This document shows positions 1 to 7,723 of a stretch of 59,304 nucleotides of DNA, in pieces. Position 1 is the stretch's first letter. Every line of letters starts with the position of its first letter. Under the pieces are notes generated by a model. It saw only the letters and a program-made list of their open reading frames with translations. It made no database searches and was not told the origin of the DNA. The position numbers were made by a program, and so were the translations under genes. Source of the DNA: Streptomyces phaeolivaceus (GTDB lineage: Bacteria > Actinomycetota > Actinomycetes > Streptomycetales > Streptomycetaceae). The DNA is taken from assembly GCF_009184865.1 (NCBI RefSeq), contig NZ_CP045095.1:1-59304 (forward strand), read 5' to 3'.

Positions 1-1992
1 GTGACCTCAGCAGCAGCCACCGACACGATCGACTGGCGGGGAACCGCTGAACGCATGGTCAGCGACGCGCCTGCCTGGGCTCTCGCTGCGGCCGGCGGTG
101 CGGTGCTCGTCACGGCACTGATCCTGGGATTCCTGAGCTGGAACCGCGCCTCCAAGCGGCGGGCGAAGCGGGAAGAGCGCCACCAGGAAGCCCTGCTCCT
201 CGCCCGCGAGGAAGGCCAGCCTCTTCCGGCCGAGCGCCCGCAGATGGACTACAAGCCCCTGCTGGGCGGCATCGCGGTCAGCCTCCACGGCCTGTGGGGA
301 TTCGCGACGCAGACGGCTGACCTGTCGTTCTTCTTCGCAATCGGCTTTGTGTCGATGTTCGACATCCTGCAGCTGCGGCTGTTCTCGCAGATGTTCAAGA
401 CGGCCGACCCCCGTAAGGGCTGGACTCGCTCGATGCGGGTCCTGCGAGCCACGACCTGGGGCTTCGTTTCCCTGTCGGCCGTGGCGAACTTCCAGCACGC
501 GCCGAACATCTGGTCGGCGCCCTGGCTGGCCGTAATGCCGATCGGTGCCGCGTGGGTCATCCAGATCCCCCTGAAGGACGCCCTCGACAGCACGGACCTG
601 GAGGAAGAGAGGCGACCGGAGGGCACCAAGCCGGGCCCGTTCCGGCTGATCGCCCTGCTGTGGCGCCGTATCTGGGCCTGGTTCTTCCGCTGGTTCGGCC
701 TGGACGTCAACGACCGTGCGGACGAGATGGTCCGCCGTGCTCTCGCACGGGACGCGGCCGACGCCTCGTACGCGCTGCGCAACATCCTGCTGGAGAAGCG
801 GGAGTTGGAAGACGTGGTGGAGCGTGCCACGACCCCGGGGAACGACGGAAAGCCCCCGGTGACCCGGAGCGAACTGCAGCAGGCGCAGAAGCGGCTGACG
901 GCGATCAACAAGGACCTGGAGAAGAAGGTCCGTCCCCGGGCGCAGCAGGCGCTGGAACTGGCGGAGACGCAGGACCCTGAGCAGGGCCTGCAGCTCATGC
1001 AGCGCATGGCCTGGCTGACCCGGGCTGACGACGTGGCGCTGCTGGACTACGGCCCCGACAGCACCGCCATGGAACTGCTGGAAGAGCTGAACATCGCGGC
1101 GAACGCCGACTTCATCAAGTCCCGCAAGCGGGCGGCGGAGGCAGACCAGAAGGCTTCGGAGGCGGAAGAGATCCGGCTCAACGCACAGAAGGCGGTGCGG
1201 GAGGCCAAGGAGAAGCTCGCGGCCGTGGAAGAGGAGTTGGAGCGGACCCGCAAGGAGATGGAAGAGGCCCAGCAGAAGCTGACGGCCGACCGGGAGGCGG
1301 AGGAGAAGCGGCTCAAGGCGCTCCGGGAGGAGCGGACGCTGCTGGAGTCCAGCGACGCCACGTCAGCCCAGCTCTACCAGAAGGCCGCTGAGGAACTGGA
1401 CACGCTCAAGAGCCAGATGGTCGGGCTGCAGGAAGAGCGGGGCAAGCTCAGCGACGCCTACAGCCAGCTGCAGAGGACGGCGCAGGACGCCAGCGAGAAG
1501 GCGCTGCGACTGGAGGGGGAGCAGGGGGAGCTGAAGGTCCGGCTGGAGACTCTGCAGGATGAGCGGACGCGTTTCGAGACGGCGGCCACCAACGCGCAGA
1601 AGGAGGCGCAGGAGGCTCGGGCCGAAGCGGAGACGGCCAAGCGGGAGCTGGTCGGGCTGCAGGCCACGCTGACCGCGCTGGAGGCGCAGCGGCCGGTGTC
1701 GGCGCGGGCCCAGCAGTCCGGACGGGTCGACGCCCGGATCAGCTCGGCGGGCGGAGACACCCGCCAGCGCGTCCGCGACCTGCTCGCCGAGATGAGCCCC
1801 GAGGAACGGGCCCAGTCTCAGCGGAAGCTCGCCGAGCAGCTGATGGACCAGCTGGGCCTCAGCCTGGACGGGGTCCGCAACCACCTGCGGGCCATCAAGC
1901 AGGAAGACGAAGAGGCTGCGGGTGGGGTGCCCAATCCCCGCACGGAGCAGGACGACCCGGCGGAAGACGACTCCGAGGACGGCGAGAAGTGA
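1..1992 (+). CDS. Membrane protein with long coiled-coil tail
   Basis: 663 residues from a GTG at base 1, so the true start could lie outside the window. Hydrophobic segments sit near residues 26-47, 86-104, 108-126, 148-165 and 172-190. Residues about 250-585 are charged heptad-like sequence predicting coiled coil. The last 60 residues, beginning near RQRVRDLLAEM, form a small helical, perhaps helix-turn-helix, domain. A membrane bundle followed by a C-terminal helical domain recalls DUF2637/Spd-type spread proteins of Streptomyces plasmids, but I cannot prove homology. It lies upstream of the coupling protein on the same strand, so a role in transfer or membrane anchoring of the DNA-translocation complex is inferred from context only. 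Confidence 0.75.
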   Translation: MTSAAATDTIDWRGTAERMVSDAPAWALAAAGGAVLVTALILGFLSWNRASKRRAKREERHQEALLLAREEGQPLPAERPQMDYKPLLGGIAVSLHGLWGFATQTADLSFFFAIGFVSMFDILQLRLFSQMFKTADPRKGWTRSMRVLRATTWGFVSLSAVANFQHAPNIWSAPWLAVMPIGAAWVIQIPLKDALDSTDLEEERRPEGTKPGPFRLIALLWRRIWAWFFRWFGLDVNDRADEMVRRALARDAADASYALRNILLEKRELEDVVERATTPGNDGKPPVTRSELQQAQKRLTAINKDLEKKVRPRAQQALELAETQDPEQGLQLMQRMAWLTRADDVALLDYGPDSTAMELLEELNIAANADFIKSRKRAAEADQKASEAEEIRLNAQKAVREAKEKLAAVEEELERTRKEMEEAQQKLTADREAEEKRLKALREERTLLESSDATSAQLYQKAAEELDTLKSQMVGLQEERGKLSDAYSQLQRTAQDASEKALRLEGEQGELKVRLETLQDERTRFETAATNAQKEAQEARAEAETAKRELVGLQATLTALEAQRPVSARAQQSGRVDARISSAGGDTRQRVRDLLAEMSPEERAQSQRKLAEQLMDQLGLSLDGVRNHLRAIKQEDEEAAGGVPNPRTEQDDPAEDDSEDGEK

Positions 1993-2313
1993 GCCCGGCC
2001 GTCAGCGGAATCTATCCACAGGCCCGACTCCGCAAGATGTGCGGACCGGCGACCACGGCCGGCGGGGAGGGCACCGGACGGTGCTCGCTCGACGGGCACG
2101 CGCATCCGAACGCGTCCGGTCTGGCGGGCAATCTGCCCAGGTCATCCCGCCCGGCGGGAAGCTGCGCTACCGGGCGCAGTAGGTCCGTAACGATCGGCGA
2201 TATCCATGCCGCACTTGTCAGTGCTGCGACGTATACAGACAGGAGTGGCCCCGGTGGTGCGTGAAGAGCTTGGCGGCTACTGCACCACCGGGGACCCGAA
2301 GGAAAGGACCTTC
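1993..2313. other. Gene-free leader before the coupling protein
   Basis: 321 bp without a convincing gene. Its left part shows nothing I can name. The right part holds the large hairpin listed at 2249-2293 and the ribosome-binding site of the coupling protein. It probably carries the promoter of that gene, but no clear -35/-10 pair is visible. Confidence 0.5.
2249..2293. repeat. Hairpin with 12-bp arms, copy A of a two-copy element
   Basis: Arms CCCCGGTGGTGC (2249-2260) and GCACCACCGGGG (2282-2293) enclose a loop containing GAAGAGCT then TGGCGGCT. A near-identical stem and loop occurs at 35322-35371. The element lies 20 bp upstream of the coupling-protein start, inside its probable leader. 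It could be a leader terminator, a protein-binding DNA site or a processing site; the conserved loop argues against a plain terminator. Confidence 0.7.
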
Positions 2314-4575
2314 GTGAACGACAACAGTAAGGCCAGCATCCACCCCGACGACTCCACCTCGGCCGAACACGAGCAGGCCCTTCAGGGCCCGCTGTTCAGC
2401 GAGACCCGCGCCTGGCGCGGATCGGGCGTGAAGGTCACCGCGCTCGCGGTGCCCACCACGTTCATCGCAGCCGGGGAGGTCACCCCGGCTGACGGCTCCT
2501 CCGGCTCGGGAGACATCCTCAGCTCGATCTTCGGCGCCCTGGCCGACGGCGTCGGTGATCTCTTCGCCGCACAGCCGCTCCTGGCGACCGGCATGACGGT
2601 CGGTCTGGCCGGCGCGGGCTACATGTACGTGAAGACGAACATGGACTTCGGCCGCGAGACCGACGGCTTCGCGGACAGGAAGCGGCTCAACAAGCAGATG
2701 TCGCGCCGCGCGCTGATCGCGAAGAAGAAGCGCAAGGTCCTGCGGCCCAGCCTCGCCGACGTGCCCGCGCGGAAGGTGCCGACCAACGCGGTCGGCTTCT
2801 ACATCGGCAAGTGCCGCAAGACCGGCATGCACCTGTACGCCTCGATCGAGGAGTCCTCCCTGATGCTCGCCCCGATGGGCGCGGGCAAGACGGCCAAGCT
2901 CGGCAACTGGCTGCTGGACGCCCCGGGCGCGGTCCTGGCGACCAGCACGAAGTACGACATCGTCGAGCTGACCGAAGCGATCCGGGCCCGGGTCGGCAAC
3001 ATCCTGATCTGGAACCCGGAGGGCCTGGCCGACCGTCACTCGAACATCTCGTGGGACCCGGTCATCGGCTGCTCCGACCCGAAGCTCGGCATCGAGCGGT
3101 GCAAGCGCCGGGCCAAGTCCCTGCTGGAAGGCAGCGACTTCACCAAGGGCATGGAGAACCGTAACTTCTGGACGTCCAGCTCCTACCGGGTGCTCAAGGC
3201 GTTCCTCTGGGCGGCCGACGCCGAAGGGCTGACCCTGATCGACGTGGCCCGGTGGTCGAAGCAGCCTCACCGCTACGAAGCGATCGAGATCTTCAAGAAG
3301 CACTCGGACACCGCGCCCGGCGGCTGGCAGGACGACCTGGAGCAGCAGCAGAAGGTCGACGGCAAGGCCACGACCCTCGAGAACGTCTTCGGCACGCTGA
3401 GCCAGACGTTCATGTTCCTGGACTCGCCGGACATCCAGCAGGTGATCCGTTCGGCGCACCGCCCGAACGCGCAGTTCGACACCGAGGCGTACCTGCGCTC
3501 GCGGGACACGCTCTACATGCTCGGCAACGACTCCGACGTCGGCGGCATGGGTCCGCTGTTCACCTGCCTGACCAGCGAGGTGTACGCGGGGGCGCGGGCG
3601 ATGGCGTCCCGCATGCGCGGCGGCCGTCTGGACCCGCCGATGACGTTCGTCCTGGACGAAGCGGCCCTCATCTGCAGCGTGCCGCTGCAGCGTTGGACCG
3701 CTGACAGCCGGGGCATCGGCATCACGATCCACGCGGTCTTCCAGTCCCCGGCGCAGATCTACGAGCGGTACGGGAAGTTCGCCTACCAGACCATCTGGGA
3801 GAACTGCGTCAAGCTGATCCTCGGCGGCCTGAGCAACGTCGAGCACCTGGAGGACCTCTCGAAGCTGGCCGGCAAGAAGCGGGTCAAGCAGGAGAGCCAG
3901 TCGGAGTCCAACTCGGGGGCGGGCCTGAACGCCACCTCGAACCGCTCGACGTCCTACACCTGGGTGGAGAAGCCGACCCTGGAGATCTCCGACATCATGT
4001 ACCTCGACCCGGGCGAGATCTTGATGTTCCGCAAGTACCTCGGCGGTCCGGTCATCGCGACCTACACCCCGGTGTGGGAGCGCAAGGACGTCAAGAACGT
4101 CGTACGGGACAACAAGCGGGCGGCCAAGGCCGAACTCAAGGCGCGCAAGCGCAAGCTCGCCACGGTGCCGGCGGCCCCGGAAGCCAGCCCGTGGGACGCC
4201 GTTCCGGCCCCGGACGTGTGGGGACCGCAGTCCGATGAGCCCTGGGCGCCGCCCGCTCCGGCGGCTGAGGCCAGCCCGTGGACGTCGGACCCGGCGGCCA
4301 GTGGCTGGAGCAGCGGCGGCTTCCCCGGCCCGCGTGAACACCTGCGGGTCGTGTCCGGCGAGGTCGTCGAGCCGACGCTGTCTCAGCCGCTGCCGGAGAA
4401 GCCCTCGTTCGAGCCGACCGCGCACCTGATGCCGCAGCAGCCCGCGCCCGTCGAGGAGCCTGCGGTGCAGGCGGCGGAGCCTGAGCAGCTGCGTGACACC
4501 GGTACGGCCGGACCGAGCAAGCCGACCGGCCCGACCCGGCGGCGGCGCAACGCTGACGAGATGGGTGACTTCTGA
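2314..4575 (+). CDS. Type IV secretion coupling protein, TraG/VirD4-like
   Basis: 753 residues. GTG start chosen because AAGGAAAGG lies 6 bp upstream; an in-frame upstream extension would run through the hairpin. Two hydrophobic stretches fall in residues 30-110, then a cytosolic ATPase domain: Walker A APMGAGKTAK near residue 184 and Walker B FVLDEAAL near 443. This fits the hexameric ATPase that links the relaxase-DNA complex to the secretion channel at the membrane. The C-terminal 130 residues are Pro/Ala-rich and probably disordered, ending in RRRRNADEMGDF. No VirB4- or VirB6-like gene is in the window, so the rest of the channel is elsewhere. The stop overlaps the next start (TGATG). Confidence 0.88.
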   Translation: MNDNSKASIHPDDSTSAEHEQALQGPLFSETRAWRGSGVKVTALAVPTTFIAAGEVTPADGSSGSGDILSSIFGALADGVGDLFAAQPLLATGMTVGLAGAGYMYVKTNMDFGRETDGFADRKRLNKQMSRRALIAKKKRKVLRPSLADVPARKVPTNAVGFYIGKCRKTGMHLYASIEESSLMLAPMGAGKTAKLGNWLLDAPGAVLATSTKYDIVELTEAIRARVGNILIWNPEGLADRHSNISWDPVIGCSDPKLGIERCKRRAKSLLEGSDFTKGMENRNFWTSSSYRVLKAFLWAADAEGLTLIDVARWSKQPHRYEAIEIFKKHSDTAPGGWQDDLEQQQKVDGKATTLENVFGTLSQTFMFLDSPDIQQVIRSAHRPNAQFDTEAYLRSRDTLYMLGNDSDVGGMGPLFTCLTSEVYAGARAMASRMRGGRLDPPMTFVLDEAALICSVPLQRWTADSRGIGITIHAVFQSPAQIYERYGKFAYQTIWENCVKLILGGLSNVEHLEDLSKLAGKKRVKQESQSESNSGAGLNATSNRSTSYTWVEKPTLEISDIMYLDPGEILMFRKYLGGPVIATYTPVWERKDVKNVVRDNKRAAKAELKARKRKLATVPAAPEASPWDAVPAPDVWGPQSDEPWAPPAPAAEASPWTSDPAASGWSSGGFPGPREHLRVVSGEVVEPTLSQPLPEKPSFEPTAHLMPQQPAPVEEPAVQAAEPEQLRDTGTAGPSKPTGPTRRRRNADEMGDF

Positions 4576-5231
4576 TGAAGCTGGAGCCGTCGGAGATGCT
4601 CCTCGCCCTGGCCCGCGACCTCTCGGAGACCAGGACCACCCTCACCTCCGGCATGGAGAACGTCGTCGAGCGCCTGGAGGCGCTGGAGGGTGCGGAGTAC
4701 GACGACGCCATCTCGGGGCTGCGGAAGCTGCTCGGTGACCTCTCCGAAGCGGTCCAGAAGCTGCAGGAGAAAGAGGAGGAGCCAGAGCCGGAGGGGCCGG
4801 GGACTGCGCCGAACTGGACCAACCTCGACAAGGAGCAGTGCCAGGAACTGTGGGACTGGCTGCTGACCTGGTGCGGGAAGATCCTGCTGCCGGTCTACGC
4901 CCGGGAGGTGTGGCGGCCGTGCTGGTTCCGCCACCAGCAGCTGCGGATCCAGCTGACGTGGCTGTGCGCCTACTGGCACTGGTCGTATGAGAAGACGGCT
5001 CCGCCGACCCGCGCGGCCGAGTGGCACATGCGGTGGTGGCCGGCCATCGAGAAGTTCATGAAGGACGAACTCAAGGAGTGCGGATACGTCAGTGAGAGCC
5101 TGCGCGATCCGGTTCACGAGATCCCGCAGGACGGGGACGACGCGCTCGCCTACGACGACTTCGCCGACCACGGGCTGATGGACTGGGTGGCCAAGGACGT
5201 CGCCCGGCGCCCGGACCCGCCGGAGAAGTAG
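4575..5231 (+). CDS. DUF4913-type protein
   Basis: 218 residues, starting at an ATG that overlaps the coupling-protein stop by one base, so translation is probably coupled. The N-terminal 75 residues are helical (GMENVVERLEALEG). The central part carries the Trp-rich pattern of DUF4913 as I recall it: WDWLLTWCGKILLPVYAREV, then WRPCWFRHQQLRIQLTWLCAYW. DUF4913 proteins are common on actinomycete plasmids next to transfer genes; their biochemical role is unknown. The location suggests a partner of the coupling protein. Confidence 0.75.
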   Translation: MKLEPSEMLLALARDLSETRTTLTSGMENVVERLEALEGAEYDDAISGLRKLLGDLSEAVQKLQEKEEEPEPEGPGTAPNWTNLDKEQCQELWDWLLTWCGKILLPVYAREVWRPCWFRHQQLRIQLTWLCAYWHWSYEKTAPPTRAAEWHMRWWPAIEKFMKDELKECGYVSESLRDPVHEIPQDGDDALAYDDFADHGLMDWVAKDVARRPDPPEK

Positions 5232-5288
5232 CGAGGCCAGCAAGACCAGCGGCTGACTGACCGGGCCCCGGCAGCAGCAGAAGGGGGA

Positions 5289-5308
5289 GTCACCCAAATT
5301 CGGGTGAC
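5289..5308. promoter_or_regulatory. Palindromic site 1 (parS-like), also terminator hairpin
   Basis: GTCACCCAAATTCGGGTGAC, one base off the perfect palindrome found at 5580 and 22703. Here it is extended by AGGGGGA/TCCCCCT arms into a 34-bp hairpin, with outer GGCCCCGG/CCGGGGCC arms, between the convergent DUF4913 and parB-like genes. It can serve as bidirectional terminator and as a protein-binding site at once. Confidence 0.7.
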
Positions 5309-5339
5309 TCCCCCTCTGCGTTGCCCGGGGCCTCGCCTG

Positions 5340-6407
5340 CTACCGGTTCTTGAGGACCTCGTCGACCGCGTGCGAGATGGCCAACGCCGCGGCGCTGATC
5401 TCCTTCAGTATCTCGGCGGGGGCGTCCTGCACCCCGCCCGCCTCGATCCCGACCAGCATCCCCTGCAGCAGGTCACGCGTACGGCTGGCCTGGTGGTGTG
5501 CCGGGGGATCGTCCACGATCTCGGCATCGACCACCGACTCGTCGCCGTCGGCCTCGACCTCGGGAGCACCGCCCCCTGAGTCACCCAAATTTGGGTGACC
5601 CGCCGTCTCGGGCTCGCTCTGCTCCTGGGCGTCCGTCTCATCGCCTGCCGCCGTCTCCGCCTCGGCCGGGCGCTGTTCCTTCTTCCTGGACCGCGTCGCC
5701 TTCGGCTTCGGCTCCGCCTCGATCGCCAGCTGGAAGGTGTTCGAGGTCGTCAGCGCCGGCGGCTCGGCGGCCCGCGCCAGCTCGACCAGGCCGTCGACCA
5801 CGTTGGCCGTGACCCGGTGGCGGCGTTCGGCGGCCCACACCCGCAGCGCGACGTAGGCGCGGGCGGTCACGTCCTGGCCGTGCTGCTCGACCATGGGCAG
5901 CAGCTGCTGGACGTGGGAGTCGGGGATCGCGCGGGGCTGGTCCTGCTGCTCGGTGATGGCTTTGAGCAGGGGCCACTGCTGGATGCGCCGGTTGACCTCG
6001 CTTTCGGACTCACCGAACCGGTCCTGGCAGTAGTCCGGCCACGTACGCCCGCCCCGGCGGTACAGGCGTCGGCCGCGAACGGCGTGCGCGGCCTTCCACT
6101 TCATCCACTCGGCCCGGTTGCCGTTGGCGAACGCGGCTTCGCAGTGCCCCAAGTCGTCGACCTCCTGGGGCGTCAGCTCGCCCTGGGCTTCAACCTCGAT
6201 GGGCTCCGGGATCAGGTCCGGCGTGAACGGCTGGGGCCGGTACGGCTCCGGCTCAGCGGTGGGCGGCGACGGCTCGACCTCTCCGGCCGGGGCCGGGATG
6301 GTCGGCACGGCAGGCGCGGCCGTCTGTGCCTTCTCCTCCTCGGCTTTGCGTCGTGCCTCGGCCGCGGCAGCGCGCTGTGCGCGGATCTCCTTCTGGGAAG
6401 GGCTCAC
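5340..6407 (-). CDS. ParB-like partition or regulator protein
   Basis: 355 residues, GTG start with AGGAGG 8 bp upstream and a GTGA overlap with the stop of the ParA-like gene. Residues about 1-80 are Ala/Glu/Pro-rich. A helical DNA-binding-like segment follows (RTWPDYCQDRFGESESEVN, then RRIQQWPLLKAI), similar in pattern to the helical domain of ParB/KorB proteins, though I do not see the ParB nuclease-fold motifs. The C-terminal half is acidic and low complexity, ending in a short helical region. The palindrome GTCACCCAAATTTGGGTGAC lies inside this gene and another copy just after it, the usual place for parS sites. I infer centromere binding and autoregulation. Confidence 0.7.
   Translation of the reverse strand: MSPSQKEIRAQRAAAAEARRKAEEEKAQTAAPAVPTIPAPAGEVEPSPPTAEPEPYRPQPFTPDLIPEPIEVEAQGELTPQEVDDLGHCEAAFANGNRAEWMKWKAAHAVRGRRLYRRGGRTWPDYCQDRFGESESEVNRRIQQWPLLKAITEQQDQPRAIPDSHVQQLLPMVEQHGQDVTARAYVALRVWAAERRHRVTANVVDGLVELARAAEPPALTTSNTFQLAIEAEPKPKATRSRKKEQRPAEAETAAGDETDAQEQSEPETAGHPNLGDSGGGAPEVEADGDESVVDAEIVDDPPAHHQASRTRDLLQGMLVGIEAGGVQDAPAEILKEISAAALAISHAVDEVLKNR
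5580..5599. promoter_or_regulatory. Palindromic site 2 (parS-like), inside the parB-like gene
   Basis: Perfect 20-bp palindrome GTCACCCAAATTTGGGTGAC, translated as part of HPNLGD in the parB-like protein. Chromosomal and plasmid parS sites are often inside or next to parB, which supports a centromere role. Confidence 0.7.
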
Positions 6408-7075
6408 CGGTCGGCCTCCTGCTCGCCGACGGGCAGCAGCCCGCGCTGCTTCATCTCCGTGACCAGGGAGCCGAACGCGGTCTTGGCGGCCCCTTCCACC
6501 GGGGCTCCGATGGAGTCGGCCAGGCGCTCGCTGCGCGGGATGACCGTGGTGAAGACGTTGTAGCCCTCCTTGGTCATCTCGTCGCGGTAGTAGCCGGTCG
6601 AGCCCGCGTTCGCCACGGTGCGGTTGAGCAGCACCCATGTCTCGGGCTTCCTGCCGGTGGCCCTCAGTGGGGCGCTGCGGGCCAGGATGTCCTTGAACGG
6701 CGTGGCGTCCTCCGGCTCGACGATCCGCTCCCAGTCGCCGGCGGTGGGCGACATGTGCAGGATCACCAGGTCGGCGATGCGGAGCACCGAGTCCGCGATG
6801 TGCGGGTGGTTCTCGCTGTGTCCGCAGTCCACCATCGCGATGGTCTTCCCCGTCGGCGGCACGACTTCCTTGTGGAACTGGGCGGACGCCATCAGGTGCA
6901 CGGGAAAGGCGAAGTCCCCTTTGTGCGGCTGGCTCCAGCTCCAAAACTGCTTGCTGTGGTCGGCGTCGTACCCCTCGACCTCGTACGCCTCCTCGTCCTC
7001 GACCAGGGCGTGCGACAGCCACCCGGTGTCGGTGGTCTTGGCCATGGTGCGGGGCGACATGTTCGCGATGAGCAT
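6404..7075 (-). CDS. ParA-like ATPase with divergent P-loop
   Basis: 223 residues. The start MLIANMSPRT gives the first beta strand of a ParA/MinD fold; the P-loop reads SPRTMAKTTDT, lacking the usual KGGxGKTT glycines but keeping KTT. A Walker A'-like strand AMVDCGHSEN and a later strand LVILHMSPTAGDWER match where ParA proteins hold the second aspartate and adenine-contact regions. Small single-domain ParA proteins with a parB partner drive plasmid partition. No good ribosome-binding site precedes the ATG, so the mRNA may be leaderless. Stop and parB start overlap as GTGA. Divergence at the P-loop leaves ATPase activity uncertain. Confidence 0.75.
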   Translation of the reverse strand: MLIANMSPRTMAKTTDTGWLSHALVEDEEAYEVEGYDADHSKQFWSWSQPHKGDFAFPVHLMASAQFHKEVVPPTGKTIAMVDCGHSENHPHIADSVLRIADLVILHMSPTAGDWERIVEPEDATPFKDILARSAPLRATGRKPETWVLLNRTVANAGSTGYYRDEMTKEGYNVFTTVIPRSERLADSIGAPVEGAAKTAFGSLVTEMKQRGLLPVGEQEADR

Positions 7076-7158
7076 GGCGGGAGCCTATGGGCACAGCCGA
7101 GATCAACACATCACGGACGCCCGCTTCCGCCCCCGTAACGCCCGCTTGATACGCGATT

Positions 7159-7180
7159 GCCCGCCCCAACCGGGGCGGGC
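7159..7180 (-). terminator. Terminator hairpin after the 149-residue gene
   Basis: Arms GCCCGCCCC and GGGGCGGGC (9 bp) with a 4-base loop between the stop of the leftward gene at 7205 and the start of parA. No T-run follows, as is usual in Streptomyces. Confidence 0.6.
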
Positions 7181-7204
7181 GTGGTACTGCGGGGGGCCGC
7201 GGGC

Positions 7205-7654
7205 TCACTCGAAGATGGGGCGCTCCACGTCGCTGGACATCGCCCACTCGACGGTCCGCTTCACGCCGCCGGCGTACCACTCGGACGTCTCGGCCCACTT
7301 GTAGCCGAAGATCGCGTCCTCGGCGTGGGTGCGGATCAGGGGCACGGGCAGGTTCGGGTACTCGTACATCTCGCGGGAGATCGGCGCCCACTCACGCTCG
7401 CCGAGCAGCCAGCGGGTGGTGTGGATGATGGCCTCCAGCGCGCTCGCCACGCCTTCGGGGGAGACCCAGATCATCCGCACGTCGCCCGGCTCGATCGGCT
7501 GCGAGGCCAGTGCGTCGTCGCGGAGCTTCTCCAGCTCGCCGCGCGACCGTACGACCCGCGGCGGCAGGGTCGGCGCAGCGGGCGCATGGGTCGGCTGGGC
7601 CGGCGGCTGCGGGCCGCCCCGGTTCCACCACGATGTCTCGGCCATATCGCTCAA
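7205..7654 (-). CDS. Hypothetical protein
   Basis: 149 residues if it starts at the TTG 8 bp after GAGGAGG; an ATG three codons downstream (MAETSWWNRGG) or a GTG at 7675 are alternatives. The first 40 residues are Pro/Ala-rich, the rest looks like a compact alpha/beta domain (DVRMIWVSPEGV, WAETSEWYAGGVKR). I do not recognise the family. It sits between the ParA-like gene and traA, all leftward, and has its own terminator. Confidence 0.6.
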   Translation of the reverse strand: MSDMAETSWWNRGGPQPPAQPTHAPAAPTLPPRVVRSRGELEKLRDDALASQPIEPGDVRMIWVSPEGVASALEAIIHTTRWLLGEREWAPISREMYEYPNLPVPLIRTHAEDAIFGYKWAETSEWYAGGVKRTVEWAMSSDVERPIFE

Positions 7655-7692
7655 GGTAGCGGCCTCCTCGGACACACAGCCAGGAAACGGAG

Positions 7693-7719
7693 CGGGCCAG
7701 CGGATTGACCGCTGGCCCG
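7693..7719 (-). terminator. Terminator of traA
   Basis: Perfect 11-bp arms CGGGCCAGCGG and CCGCTGGCCCG with a 5-base loop, ending 4 bp before the traA stop codon on the downstream side. Confidence 0.7.
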
Positions 7720-7723
7720 GGTC

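Noticed and set aside
6408..7391. Upstream extension of the parB-like frame to 683 codons
   Set aside because: The extension overlaps the ParA-like gene antisense in frame and has no motif; GTG at 6407 has AGGAGG and a GTGA overlap.
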